In this document: piece by piece, positions 18,994 to 30,029 of the stretch
How the letters are laid out: every line of letters starts with the position of its first letter
How positions within the stretch are numbered: the first letter of the stretch is position 1
NCBI GenBank assembly: GCA_026168455.1
Contig: CM047429.1
Location: forward strand, 36,812,066 to 36,876,065
Source of the DNA: Theocolax elegans
Taxonomy: Eukaryota > Arthropoda > Insecta > Hymenoptera > Cerocephalidae
DNA length: 64,000 bases
Reading direction: 5' to 3'
Notes under the pieces: model-generated
What the model saw: the letters and a program-made list of their open reading frames with translations, nothing else
The model's database searches: none
Told to the model about the DNA's origin: nothing
Position numbers and translations under genes: made by a program

Positions 18994-21900
18994 TAATACC
19001 ACCATTGATTGAACTCCCAATAAAATTAAATGATATTTTAAAAATATCTGCTATCTATGATCCAGGATCAAATGTTACATTAATAAATTCAAAATTACTA
19101 AATTTAAAATCTACAAATAATGATATAAAAAAAGAAAAAACAAATTTGAGAACAATTAATGGTGTGTATAAAACAGATGGATTAATAAAAATAAAAATAA
19201 AGATTCTAAATATAGAGGATCACATGAATGTGTTCATAATAAACAATAAAAATTTCAAACATGACTTTCTAATAGGATTAGATTGTATAAAGAAATTCAG
19301 ACTGATACAAAATGAAAAATTAGAGATAGAACAAAAACATTCCGAATCTAATGATATAATAAATGAGTATCAAATCAATTTTAATGAACACATTGAAATA
19401 AGCACCTTCAACGTTTCAACAAACCACTTAAAACGTGATGAAGAAAAAGTAATAAAGAACCTAATAGACAAATATAAAAATATATTTGCAAAAGATAAAT
19501 ATGATATAGGTACTGTAAAAGATTACGAAGCTAGAATAGATTTGACAATAGATAAATACTGTAGTAAAAGACCATATAAATGTACAATCGAAGATAAAAA
19601 AGAAATAGAAGAACAAATTTCACAATTACTTAAAAGAAACCTAATAGAAGAATCATACAGCCCATTTGCTGCTCCAGTAACGTTAGCTTATAAAAGAGAT
19701 GAAAATAAAAAATCTAGATTATGCATAGATTTTAGAGATTTAAATAAAATCATAATTCCTCAATCACAACCGTTTCCACTGATTGAAGACCTAGTAATAA
19801 AGACAAGAAATTGCAGTTTTTTTTCAAAACTAGATATAAATTCAGCATTTTGGTCTATCCCTTTGCGAATTGAAGACAGAAGAAAAACAGGCTTTGTGAC
19901 CCAAGAAGGTCATTTTCAATGGACCTGTTTACCATTTGGTTTAAAAACATCACCAGCTATCTTCCAAAGAATTTTAAGCAATATAATAAGAAAAAATAAT
20001 TTATCAAATTTTACAGTCAATTACATAGATGACATATTAATATTTTCAAAATCTTTCAAAGAACATGTAGACCATCTATCAAAACTATTAGATGCAATTA
20101 TGAAGGAAGGATTCCGATTGAAACTGTCAAAGTGCACATTTGCACTGGACTCTGTGCAATACTTAGGACATATAATTAAACATAACTCAATTTCTCCGAT
20201 AAAAGATAATTTAATTTCCATAAGAAACTTTCCGGTCCCAGAAAATAAGAAAAATGTTCGACAATTTCTAGGAAAAATCAACTTTTATAACGAATATGTA
20301 CCAAAAACGTCTCTAATTTTAGAACCGCTGCATAACCTATTAAGAAAAAATCAAAAATTTGTTTGGTCAAAAGAATGTCAAGAAGCCTTCGAATACATGA
20401 AAAATTTCCTTTGCACTCAACCAGTATTAACTATATTTGATCCAGACTTACCAATAAAGACAAGAAATTGCAGTTTTTTTTCAAAACTAGATATAAATTC
20501 AGCATTTTGGTCTATCCCTTTACGAATTGAAGACAGAAGAAAAACAGGCTTTGTGACCCAAGAAGGTCATTTTCAATGGACCTGTTTACCATTTGGTTTA
20601 AAAACATCACCAGCTATCTTCCAAAGAATTTTAAGCAATATAATAAGAAAAAATAATTTATCAAATTTTACAGTCAATTACATAGATGACATATTAATAT
20701 TTTCAAAATCTTTCAAAGAACATGTAGACCATCTATCAAAACTATTAGATGCAATTATGAAGGAAGGATTCCGATTGAAACTGTCAAAGTGCACATTTGC
20801 ACTGGACTCTGTGCAATACTTAGGACATATAATTAAACATAACTCAATTTCTCCGATAAAAGATAATTTAATTTCCATAAGAAACTTTCCGGTCCCAGAA
20901 AATAAGAAAAATGTTCGACAATTTCTAGGAAAAATCAACTTTTATAACGAATATGTACCAAAAACGTCTCTAATTTTAGAACCGCTGCATAACCTATTAA
21001 GAAAAAATCAAAAATTTGTTTGGTCAAAAGAATGTCAAGAAGCCTTCGAATACATGAAAAATTTTCTTTGCACTCAACCAGTATTAACTATATTTGATCC
21101 AGACTTACCAATACACATATACACAGATGCAAGTTTAAAAGGTATAGGTGCAATATTAAAACAACCACAATTAAACGAGAATCCAATAACTGAAAAACCA
21201 GTAGCATACTTTTCAAAAAAACTGAATGAATCACAAAAAAGAAAAAAAGCAATTTACTTAGAATGTATAGCAATAAAAGAAACAGTAAAGTATTGGCAAC
21301 ATTGGCTTATAGGCAAACATTTTAAAGTATTTTCAGATCATAAACCATTAGAAAAAATGAATATAAAAGCGAGAACAAATGAAGAGCTAGGCGATCTTAC
21401 CTATTATTTATCACAGTTTGATTTCGAAATAATATACCGTCCAGGTAAAGATAATTTAGAAGCAGACTGCTTAAGCAGAAATCCAGTATTAGAGTCTGAA
21501 GAAGACGAAGAGGATAAATTGAAGATTGTAAACTTAATTAGTTTAGAAGATATTTTAGAGAATCAAAAAAAAAATAAAGAGATAGAATCCAACAAAGACA
21601 AACTAAAGTATAAAAATAATTTGTATTATAAAAAATCAAGAAACAAAGATAAAATTTTCTTATCAGAAGAATTTAGTAAACAATTAATAAAAGACACGCA
21701 TAAGAAATTTTGTCATATTGGAATAAACCAAATGAAAAATAAGATACTGCCGTATTATACAGCAACAAATATATCTGAAAATATAAAGAAAGCCTGTAGA
21801 TGTTGCGAAGTATGTATACAAAATAAGTCAAGAAGGCAAGACAAAATTGGGTTAATGTCACACCTTGGCCCTGCAAAAAAACCTTTTGAAATAGTCTCTA

Positions 21901-22679
21901 TCGATACAATAGGTGGATTCGGTGGCTTAAGATCTACAAAAAAATATTTACATCTCCTAGTAGATCACTTTACAAGATATGCTTGCATATTGACATCAAA
22001 AACACAAAATGCAAATGATTTCATTAAATTAACAGAAAATGTACTACGAGACCATAATATTCAAATGCTTCTAACAGATCAATATCCAGGTATAAATTCT
22101 AAAGAATTCAAAAATTTCTTAGAAGAAAAAGGGGTTACAATGATCTTTACAGGAATTAATGCACCATTTTCGAACGGTCTAAACGAAAGACTTAACCAAA
22201 CTTTAGTAAATAAAATAAGATGTGCGATAAACGAAGAAAGAAAGAAGTGTGGATGGACAACTATAGCAAGAAATTGCATAAACCAATACAATGAGACCGA
22301 GCACACGGTAACAAAATTTAGTCCGAAATATTTATTAAATGGTGAAGATACATCAGCACTACCAAATGAACTAAAAAAGAATAGAGATTATAATCAACTG
22401 GAAAACGATAGAGAAACTGCATTTAAAAACAGTATAAAATACCATGAATATAATAAGAAATTATATGACAAAAATAGAAAAGAACACGAATTTATGTTAG
22501 GAGATTTAGTATACATTGAAAATGGTAACCGAATGAACCGAAAGAAATTGGATATGCTAAGAATCGGGCCATACAAGATTTTAAAGAAGATATCAAACTC
22601 AATGTATGAAGTTAATACAGGACACAAAAAGTTAGAATCAAATTTATTCCATATTTCAAAATTAACTCCATCTCCTTAA
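18984..22679 (+). CDS. pol: Pol polyprotein (protease, duplicated RT, RNase H, integrase)
   Basis: Expressed presumably as Gag-Pol by -1 frameshift; there is no suitable ATG, and the first in-frame TTG is at 19005. Positions from that codon: protease YDPGSNVTL near 18-26 (DPG in place of DTG/DSG); RT from about 190; YIDD at 340-343 (20022-20033) and again at 559-562 (20679-20690); RNase H YTDAS with Asp 708; integrase HHCC near 900-940 (HKKFCHIG, CRCCEVC); DDE residues in SIDTIGG, LLTDQYPG and NGLNERL; GPY/F motif (RIGPYKIL) near the end. Codons 265-483 and 484-702 are the same 219-residue RT segment. Otherwise no stop or frameshift is seen. Confidence 0.9.
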   Translation, partial: KKLIIPPLIELPIKLNDILKISAIYDPGSNVTLINSKLLNLKSTNNDIKKEKTNLRTINGVYKTDGLIKIKIKILNIEDHMNVFIINNKNFKHDFLIGLDCIKKFRLIQNEKLEIEQKHSESNDIINEYQINFNEHIEISTFNVSTNHLKRDEEKVIKNLIDKYKNIFAKDKYDIGTVKDYEARIDLTIDKYCSKRPYKCTIEDKKEIEEQISQLLKRNLIEESYSPFAAPVTLAYKRDENKKSRLCIDFRDLNKIIIPQSQPFPLIEDLVIKTRNCSFFSKLDINSAFWSIPLRIEDRRKTGFVTQEGHFQWTCLPFGLKTSPAIFQRILSNIIRKNNLSNFTVNYIDDILIFSKSFKEHVDHLSKLLDAIMKEGFRLKLSKCTFALDSVQYLGHIIKHNSISPIKDNLISIRNFPVPENKKNVRQFLGKINFYNEYVPKTSLILEPLHNLLRKNQKFVWSKECQEAFEYMKNFLCTQPVLTIFDPDLPIKTRNCSFFSKLDINSAFWSIPLRIEDRRKTGFVTQEGHFQWTCLPFGLKTSPAIFQRILSNIIRKNNLSNFTVNYIDDILIFSKSFKEHVDHLSKLLDAIMKEGFRLKLSKCTFALDSVQYLGHIIKHNSISPIKDNLISIRNFPVPENKKNVRQFLGKINFYNEYVPKTSLILEPLHNLLRKNQKFVWSKECQEAFEYMKNFLCTQPVLTIFDPDLPIHIYTDASLKGIGAILKQPQLNENPITEKPVAYFSKKLNESQKRKKAIYLECIAIKETVKYWQHWLIGKHFKVFSDHKPLEKMNIKARTNEELGDLTYYLSQFDFEIIYRPGKDNLEADCLSRNPVLESEEDEEDKLKIVNLISLEDILENQKKNKEIESNKDKLKYKNNLYYKKSRNKDKIFLSEEFSKQLIKDTHKKFCHIGINQMKNKILPYYTATNISENIKKACRCCEVCIQNKSRRQDKIGLMSHLGPAKKPFEIVSIDTIGGFGGLRSTKKYLHLLVDHFTRYACILTSKTQNANDFIKLTENVLRDHNIQMLLTDQYPGINSKEFKNFLEEKGVTMIFTGINAPFSNGLNERLNQTLVNKIRCAINEERKKCGWTTIARNCINQYNETEHTVTKFSPKYLLNGEDTSALPNELKKNRDYNQLENDRETAFKNSIKYHEYNKKLYDKNRKEHEFMLGDLVYIENGNRMNRKKLDMLRIGPYKILKKISNSMYEVNTGHKKLESNLFHISKLTPSP
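19797..21110 (+). repeat. 657-bp in-frame tandem duplication in pol
   Basis: Units 19797-20453 and 20454-21110 run from IKTRNCSFFSKLD to TIFDPDLP. They differ at two positions by eye (TTTGCG/TTTACG near 19865/20522 and TTTCC/TTTTC near 20406/21063). AATA is shared at both breakpoints, suggesting microhomology. Because 657 is a multiple of three, pol stays open, with two YIDD catalytic boxes. Confidence 0.93.
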
Positions 22680-22773
22680 ATCAAAGGTGGTAACTACTAA
22701 GTGGTATATAATAGTCTATATTATTTTGTAATTATTATTAGTTATACCAAATTTTTGTACCAAAAATGTCTCC

Positions 22774-22784
22774 AGGAGGGGAGA
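22774..22784 (+). promoter_or_regulatory. polypurine tract
   Basis: AGGAGGGGAGA lies directly before the 3' LTR, the standard position for priming plus-strand DNA synthesis. Confidence 0.8.
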
Positions 22785-23121
22785 TGTAAGGAAAACATCC
22801 TTAGTCTATTTGAATTGCGCGCGTGTAGGTCGGTAAATCAAATCTTTTAATATACCGACAGGTAAAATTTGCAGACAAGAATTGGCACGTGTCAATTAGT
22901 ACGGTTAATAAAGATATACCGAAAACAATGAATAAAACTTTATAAAAGTAATCTAAAGACAACCTTGTGAATAATAACATTGAATGTTGTTTCTTTGTTA
23001 TTTACAGGTAAATAAACATTATTTATTAAGTATGTAATTATATTTTGTATAAAATAATAAAATTCTTTGTTATTTACAGAGAAACAATTCATGTATTATT
23101 CTAACCTATAACCTATGAACA
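22785..23121 (+). repeat. 3' LTR
   Basis: Matches 17504-17840 with no difference seen. It is followed by TTATA and then (TA)n that runs into the next palindrome at 23138. Confidence 0.9.
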
Positions 23122-23137
23122 TTATATATATATATAT

Positions 23138-24126
23138 GGGATATTCCACACGAAATGGTCCGATCAAAATTTTAATATGCACCGGGTACACATTGCAAGT
23201 GTTTTTCAGAATACAGAAAAAAATTTTTAGGTACTGGAATCTATTTGCTCTAAAGTTATTCTAACCTCAAAAAGTGGATTTTTCCAAGTTTTTTTCAACA
23301 CCAGCTGGGTTTACCACTATTTAACTCAAAATCTATCTACTTTTACTATAGACCATTATATGTAACATTCGTTGCTAATTGTGTCTGGAATTTATTCTTC
23401 TGGGTTAGAATTTCTAATTCCAAGGTGAATGTTATATAAACTACATGTCAATATTCAACTCAAAAAAAGTGCAAGTTCGCCACAATTGATTTTTTTATCC
23501 AAAAGTCTAAAAGAAAGCTTGGAACAATGCCTTTCAAATGGTCTGTAGCATTTGTATGGCCTCCAATTCTGTAAAAAGTTATGATATTTTAAAAAAACAC
23601 GAAATTTTTAAAAAAATTTAAATGGGAATTACCATGTTAAATTTTGTGAATTTTTTCTCTTTCTTTAAATTATCATAACTTTTTACAGAATTGAAGGCCA
23701 CAAAAATGCTACAGACCATTTGAAAGGTATTGCTCCAAGCTTTCTTTTAGACTTTTGGATAAAAAAATCAATTGTGGCGAACTTGCACTTTTTTTAAGTT
23801 GAATATTGACACGTAGTTTATATAACATTCACCTTGAAATTAGAAATTCTAACCTAGAAGAATAAATTCCAGACACAATTAGCAACGAATGTTACATATA
23901 ATGTTCTATAGTAAAAGTAGATAGATTTTGAGTTAAATAGTGGTAAACCCAGCTGGTGTTGAAAAAAACTTGGAAAAATCCACTTTTTGAGGTTAGAATA
24001 ACTTTTGAGCAAATGGATTCCAGTACCTAAAAATTTTTTTCTGTATTCTGAAAAACATTTGCAATGTGTACCCAAAATTTGGAGCATTTTAAAATTTTGA
24101 TCTGACCATTTCGTGTGGAATATCCC
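23138..24126. mobile_element. complete long palindrome, family 2
   Basis: Begins GGGATATTCCACACGAAATG and ends with its reverse complement, with (TA)n on both sides. Arms of about 450 bp (23138-23586 and 23666-24126) pair with scattered mismatches around a loop of about 75 bp. No coding frame is convincing. Such fold-back structure with TA-type flanks suggests a non-autonomous DNA transposon; the superfamily is unknown. Internal stretches resemble family 4 (TTTGCT...AAAAGTGGAT). Confidence 0.85.
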
Positions 24127-24267
24127 ATATATATTTTACCGTTCTAATAAGTTGTCAATAGAATAATATTTTTTATCTTTTAATCACAATTGACGTACAT
24201 ATTGCTTAAAGCAAAATTATTTCACTCTATCTGACTTTTATACAAAAACTAATGATATAAAAATAAT
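24127..24267. other. AT-rich spacer without recognised features
   Basis: AT-rich DNA between the palindrome and the MITE. No reading frame, repeat or motif was recognised. Confidence 0.6.
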
Positions 24268-24967
24268 CTATAGGGTGTCCTAAAAGTAACGATACACCCA
24301 ATAAATATTCCAGGTAAAAGCTTTTTTAAAAAAGGTAAAGGTCATTCCTTAAGTAACTTTTTACGACGAATCCAGTGGTGAACTTGGATTTGACCTTCAA
24401 CTTGTCTTTTAAGGTCATTTCAAGGTCAACTTTGTTTTTTTTAAATGGGAACCCCTATTTTTGACAATAGCAATCGAAAGAGCAAGAAATTTTACGTCTA
24501 AACATGTACTCAGGTCATAGGTCTAGGTGACCTTGAACCTTCTGCTGAAGGTTATTAAGTTTTAGGTATGGATCGGCTCCGATCTGTACTTGTTTGACTT
24601 AGGGGTATTAAAAAGGTCAAGGGAATTCTTGTAATAATGGTATCCAATGGTGACCTTGGATTTGACCTAGCGTTAGACCTTGAAGGTCATTCGAAGGTTA
24701 ACTTTTTTTTTAATGAAAACGGCTATTTTTCACAACAATAATCAAAAGAGCGGGAAATTTTACTCAAACCTGCTACGGATTAACTCCAATCTGTAAGTTT
24801 GAACCTTTAAGGGGGATTATTACCGACCGAGTCAGATGGATACATTATTCCACTTCATGAACATATTATGGTTTTATATGCAAAACGCAAATGCAGAAGC
24901 ACTAGATAATCACATAATACGCATTTATACGAAGTTTGAAGTCAATATGTGAAGGACACCCTATAAA
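24268..24967. mobile_element. MITE-like repeat with GGGTGTCC ends and AGGTCA motifs
   Basis: Ends TATAGGGTGTCC (24268 on) and GGACACCCTATA (to 24967) are inverted. The outer TA may be the target duplication. Inside is a diverged direct repeat: AAGGTCATTTCAAGGTCAAC plus a T run near 24411, and GAAGGTCATTCGAAGGTTAAC plus a T run near 24683, each followed by similar sequence. Several AGGTCA hexamers occur on both strands. No ORF. TA-type flanks suggest a Tc1/mariner-related MITE, but this is weak. Confidence 0.6.
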
Positions 24968-25446
24968 AAGTTTGCACGGAAAAAATAGTCATTTTTCCGT
25001 ACAGAAATTTTTTAGGGTGTCATTGTTGTATTGATCTGGAACTTTGTAGAATGACATATTACACCATTATCTAGTGCTTCTGTATTTGGATTTTACGTAA
25101 TATTCACAAAAAATAAATAGTTTATATTATTGACAAAGTTTTCTTAGTACCAATTTCGCCGCTAGAGTGCGCGACGCGCTTAGTCTGTACTTTGTATTGT
25201 ATACTTAGCGTGGTAGCACATGCGCAAATGGTTGTAGCAATATGGCGTTAAATACCATAATTCATATACCAGCCTTATATCAATAAAAGACATATAATAA
25301 AAGTCGTGCTTATGCATTGCAGAATGACGTCATTCTTAGCATATTTAATCGGGGAAACAATGGAAAACAAATACGATAAAAAATGAAAATATTTTTATTT
25401 AGAGGCCACGGCTGGCTTGCATGCTTCCATCTCTCCCTCTCTCTCA

Positions 25447-25494
<48 letters not shown>

Positions 25495-25500
25495 TGCTAT
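24968..25500. repeat. inverted partner of the MITE end, spacer and (CT)n(TA)n
   Basis: AGGGTGTCA near 25012 and the following 110 bases are the reverse complement of 24854-24965 (for example ATTATCTAGTGCTTCTG). This gives two MITE ends head to head around 24968-25010. 25130-25425 shows no gene. 25426-25495 is (CT)n followed by (TA)n, where the LINE begins. Confidence 0.6.
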
Positions 25501-27715
25501 ATATTGCTATATATATTGCTTGGAGTCAATTCAAGCGCTTTGGCCGCTCTTCGGATCATGAAAGGTATAAGTCGTTAAGGAATAGAATTAAGTTAGAATC
25601 TAGAAATGCTTATTCTAGTTACTATAAAAAAAGATTCTTAAGTTCCAATTCCCCCTCAGCTCTCTGGAAGTGTGTTAGTGAATTGGGCTTAGGAGGCGCC
25701 TCTGAAGAACTGCGTTCACTTGCGGTCGAGTTGGACTCGCTCAACGCTCATTTTGTGGGCTCAGACTCCCCAGCGGCACTTTCATTTACCAGGCCTACTG
25801 CACGCATATCACCTGATGAAAGATTTTATTTTCAGCATGTTGCAGTCGAGGATCTTGCCATAGCCATCTGCAATGCTACGACTAATGCGCGGGGAACTGA
25901 TGGCTTGCCAGTCAGCTTTCTTAAACAGTGCTTGCCATATATTTTAGCACCTTTGCTTAATATTTTCGACACCTCGCTGCAATCTGGAGTCTTCCCTAAG
26001 TCGTGGAAAAGAGCCATCATCCGTCCTCTCCCGAAGTGTCGTACACCAACAGAGTTGACCTATTTTCGACCGATTAGTCTGCTTTGTGCTACTTCGAAAA
26101 TCCTAGAGAGGGTTGCACATCTACAAATATCTAAATACTTTTCTGATAGGAATATGTTTAGTAAATTCCAGTCCGGATTCCGCAAAAAACACAGCACTCT
26201 GTCAGCTCTTATCGATATTACAGATAACATGCGTTGTGCTTTAGATAGAGAAGAGGTGACTCTGCTGGTGGCAGTCGATTTTTCTCGCGCATTTGACACG
26301 GTGAACATAGATATACTGGTGCAAAAGCTTGAATCCTTTGGTTTCTCTGACCCGGCATGCAATTGGGCCCGTTCGTTTCTCGAGGACAGGTCTCAGGTGG
26401 TCTTGGATCCCTCCAATAAACGTTCCAAAGCGTTAACAAGAAATGTTGGTGTTCCGCTGGGTACTGTTAATGGTCCAACCTTCTTTAAGGTCTACATTGA
26501 CGATTCAACTTCAATATTGAAATATTGTAAATATCATTTATTCGCCGATGACTATACTTTTTATGCATCTAGTCCATTTAAGGATATCCATCAACTTATT
26601 AACAAAGTCAATACAGATTTGGCAGGCCTAGCGGATTGGTCGAGAAGTAATGGCCTTAAAATTAATGCCACAAAAACACAAGCAGGTTACGAGGAATGCA
26701 AATTCTCAAGTTACAACTTACTGGTGCAGATATTAGTTATCATGAGAATATTAAATTGCTTGGCTTTACTTTAGACAGCACGTTAAGTGGTTCGAGTCAC
26801 TGCGTGGAAACATCCAGGAAGTGTTTTGCTGCACTCACACGGTTGCGCAAATGTGGCGACTACATTTCCAACCCAACCAGGCTATTGTTGATTAAATCAT
26901 TGGTGTTTCCTTATCTTGACTATTGTCCCGGCGTCCTTTTAGGTATATCCGCTGAGTTAACCCTAAAATTGCAGAGGTGTAAGAATGCAGCCCTCCGTTT
27001 TGTTGAGGGTTGCCGTAAAAGCGACCACATTACTCCGGTGTATAAAAAATATGACATTCTTCCTTTCGCGCAGCGTAGAGACTATCTCGTTTTGTGTCTA
27101 CTTGCCAAAATCTTAGCCTCTGGAGAAACCGTATATATTAGAGAAAAATTGTGTTTCCGTGGTATGGATAGAATCGGTTCTAAGAGGGCTTCACAATACG
27201 ATTTGTGCATTCCGAGGATGACTACTACTTGTTTCCAATCCTCTTTTATGATTGGGGCGGCATATCTCTGGAATGGGATTCCTGATTGCCTGCGCGCGGT
27301 GTATGCTGGACCACGTTTTAAGCACTGCTTACTTAAATATTTTAAAGAAAAATTTGACGATACTAGGTAGTAATACGACGCTTATTTATTTATTATATTG
27401 TATTGTCTATCTTATTTATTATATTGTATTATTTTATATTACTTATATTATTATTTTTACCTTAAATCATTATATTTTATGATTGCGGATGTACGGTGTG
27501 AATATTCGGGGACGAATACATGTATCTCGCCTTTGTAGTTATGTTTTTTTTTCTTTTATTCTTTATTATTTATTTTAGTATTAAGTTTGCGAAATAATTA
27601 TACCAGCGTGATTCTCAGAGGACAATCTGCCTCTTCTTGTTAAAATTATGTATTTTTGCCTGACTATTATGGACCATGAGTCCTTAGTCCAATAAAATTA
27701 TTCAATTCAATTCTA
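25500..27715 (+). mobile_element. 5'-truncated CR1/L2/Jockey-group LINE
   Basis: The left end lies in (TA)n/TTGC repeats and the sequence enters mid-protein upstream of RT, so the endonuclease is lost. The right end is an AT-rich 3' UTR finishing in AATTCAATTCAATTC at about 27700, a short tandem repeat rather than poly-A, as in the CR1/L2 group. No target duplication was identified. The RT tail resembles CR1/L2/Kiri-type proteins, but the exact clade is not settled. Confidence 0.75.
25518..27370 (+). pseudogene. LINE reverse transcriptase, frameshifted
   Basis: From about 25518 to 26690 the frame encodes RT blocks: ARGTDGLPVSFLK, TYFRPISLLCATSKILERV, FQSGFRKKHSTLSALIDI, VAVDFSRAFDTV, VGVPLGTVNGPTFF, and catalytic FADD at 26541-26552. 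The frame shifts by one near 26690. It then continues at 26696-27370 with KLLGFTLDSTLSGSSH, LRFVEGCRKSDHITPVYKKYD and the AYLWNGIPDCLR tail. The match of PLG to the usual PQG block is a visible substitution. No 5' endonuclease is present, so it is a dead insertion copy. Confidence 0.85.
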
Positions 27716-28804
27716 TACATCACCGTCCACCTCTCCCTCTCTTGCTATACCAGAATACGTACGCGCATGCGCACGCGCAATTTTCGGATAACTAGTGACG
27801 AACTTCTCGCGGCTCATGTGCCGTTGCACGATTACCAAGTTTGCTCGGTACAGAAAACACGAAAAATTATCAGCTGTAGCCTTAGGCGGCCGGCTCGCGC
27901 GTCGTGTCGAAGAGTTAGAGTCGTCGGTGTGTAAGGCTAGAAATCGTTTTTCCCGCGGGTAACTCGATTTAAATATCCGTCGATTGACTGAACAAATTAG
28001 CAATGAGTTTTTCTATATTGATAAATTACAAACATTATTTATATTTATTATTTACTAATAAATATATTAAAAACTTTAAAAACGAAACCAAAATAAATAT
28101 AATATCCGTTTTAAAATGCCAAAAATATTAATATTGTTTATTTAATAAAAATAATAATAAAACGTGGATATTGTTTATGCAAAACCATACATTCATAAAC
28201 TTTAAATAAACTCGTAAAATGACAAACAATAATCAAGCACGTTTAGAAAAGCGAAAAATTGTCAGCTGGAGGCCTAAGCAGCCGGCTCGCTTCGAGTTGT
28301 CGAGTTAGCCGGCCGCGTAGGCTATATTCGTCGTTATGTGAGGTTGAGTATCGCATAATTTAAAAAATTTTACGTGTTATTTAAATTATTTAATAATAAT
28401 ATTTTTTATTTAATTCTGATAGTTATTTAGTAGATTGCTATGCATTAATGTAAGCTATAAAAATAAGTAAAAAATAATAAAATATCAGGGCCTTTTATCA
28501 AGACGTGAGTGTCGATAGAACGAGCCGCGTCAGTCTCTCGTTCGACTAGAGTCCGTACGCGCATGCGCAGTTGTGCTTCCCGCGTCGATACTAGTGAGGT
28601 TCACGTTGGCCGTGACCGTTTCAGTTGGATAACAAAACGGTTTGTAAACATTGTTGTGTTTTTTCGTGAGCATTGTGGTATATAGTGATAATTTTGAAAT
28701 ACTGGATGTTATTTTCCTGACTACATCAATGTTGCGGAGTTCATGCAATGGCTTTTGTATAAAAAAATACCCAGCTATCCAGTGTTTGGTGGCGTTCGAT
28801 TTCA
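27716..28804. other. no gene recognised
   Basis: Mixed AT-rich DNA with two GC-richer patches. The sequence near 27866-27900 (AATTATCAGCTG...GGCGGCCGGCTCGCG) is echoed at 28257-28290 (AATTGTCAGCTGGAGGCC...AGCCGGCTCGC), so a diverged direct repeat about 390 bp apart is likely. No ORF with codon-like character was found. Confidence 0.5.
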
Positions 28805-29755
28805 AGGTTATGTTTGATACCATATAGATCGTCTTTGAAAATAATATCCAACGCGAAACAAATATACATAATTTTAATCTCTACCCAAGGAACTGCGAAC
28901 AAATCATGTGTGATGGATGTTGGGCTATCTTGTGGGTGAGAAATTAACTGATTGACCGTAATTATGAGAGTTGTGTTTATAGGTTAGGTTACTGTTTTTT
29001 CTCTTCGATTCTTGCATTGATTATCTTCTATTTGTATGAATGATTAGTTCATGTACAACAAATTTTTTAGGTACTTTCAGGTTAATGTCAAATTGAAGTG
29101 ATGGAAATTCATTTGGTCTTTCTTAATACAAGTAACCTCCAGTGACTAATAGACAACTACGACACGCATGAAATTTTCGAATTTACAGTAGACCTATGAT
29201 GTCTTTGTATCCTCGAGCTAATGCTGAATACATTTGCCAATTGGACTTCAAACAGCTGTCTATAATAGCAATGCAATTTCTATCTAACTGCTTTTTACAG
29301 TAGCCATAGGATCTCTACCTGTTGGTTGGTTTCTGTCCTTATTTACGTCCACTAATCATCTACCAATCCCAAGTACTTCAATTAATACACTGGCTTTTGT
29401 CTGTATTAGTAATTAAGCAGTCCATATACGAGAAATTTCAGGTACTCCTTGCATACACATAATAAAGGTTATGTTTGATTGCATACATATTACTATCTTT
29501 GGAAGTAATACCCAACGCCAAACCATTATGCAGATCTTATTTTCTACCTAAAGAAGTGCAATCAAATTATGTGTGAAGGATGTAGGACTATCTTGTGAGT
29601 AAAAAATTAACCGTTGCCGTAATTATGAGAGTTGCGTTTGTAGATTAGGTTACTGTTCTTCCTCTTCAATTAATGCATCGGTTTTCTTTTATATGTGTAA
29701 ATGATTAGTTTAAGTAAAAAAACTTTTTAGGTACTTCCAGGTTAATGTCAAAATG
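28805..29755 (+). repeat. diverged direct repeat, two units of about 660 bp spacing
   Basis: About 290 bp from GGTTATGTTTGAT at 28805 to CAGGTTAATGTCAAA near 29090 recurs at 29466-29755 with perhaps 15-20 percent difference. Shared landmarks are AATTATGAGAGTTG, TTAGGTTACTGTT and TTTTTTAGGTACTT. No ORF spans either unit. Confidence 0.8.
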
Positions 29756-30029
29756 TAATCCCTAAAATTTGTACATTCCTGTCAGTGGTCGGATTAGGAT
29801 TGAAGTTTAGTACAACATTCGTAGAATTCTCCAATAAGTGCAGACAGCGATGACAATGGATCCTTTATTTATCTGGTGTCTACTACCCAACTAGTCTTGC
29901 AACTTACTACTGTTTGAGATGCCCATGTCAACACCACCTAGCGTTTAGCTACGATGCCAATATAAATTTTTATTAAGTAGATTTGGGTAAAGGAAATTTA
30001 CATAATGATTGCATTGAACAGCATATCAA
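29756..30029. other. spacer without recognised features
   Basis: AT-rich DNA leading into the satellite array. Nothing coding or repeated was recognised. Confidence 0.5.

Larger units (their letters stand above)
17504..23121 (+). mobile_element. young Ty3/gypsy LTR retrotransposon with RT duplication
   Basis: Two 337-bp LTRs (17504-17840 and 22785-23121) appear identical by eye, indicating recent insertion. Gag (17872-18993) and pol (18984-22679) are both open. Pol order is protease, RT, RNase H, integrase, GPY/F: the Ty3/gypsy order, with no envelope ORF. It sits in (TA)n, so the target duplication cannot be defined. A purine tract precedes the 3' LTR. No standard TGG-type PBS follows the 5' LTR. 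The RT core occurs twice in frame. Confidence 0.92.

Noticed and set aside
20021..20938. Two identical 86-codon minus-strand frames in the gypsy pol
   Set aside because: They are the antisense of the duplicated RT segment, so their identity is explained by that duplication.
28975..28995. GGTTAGGTT resembling insect telomere repeat TTAGG
   Set aside because: Only about two units; no array.
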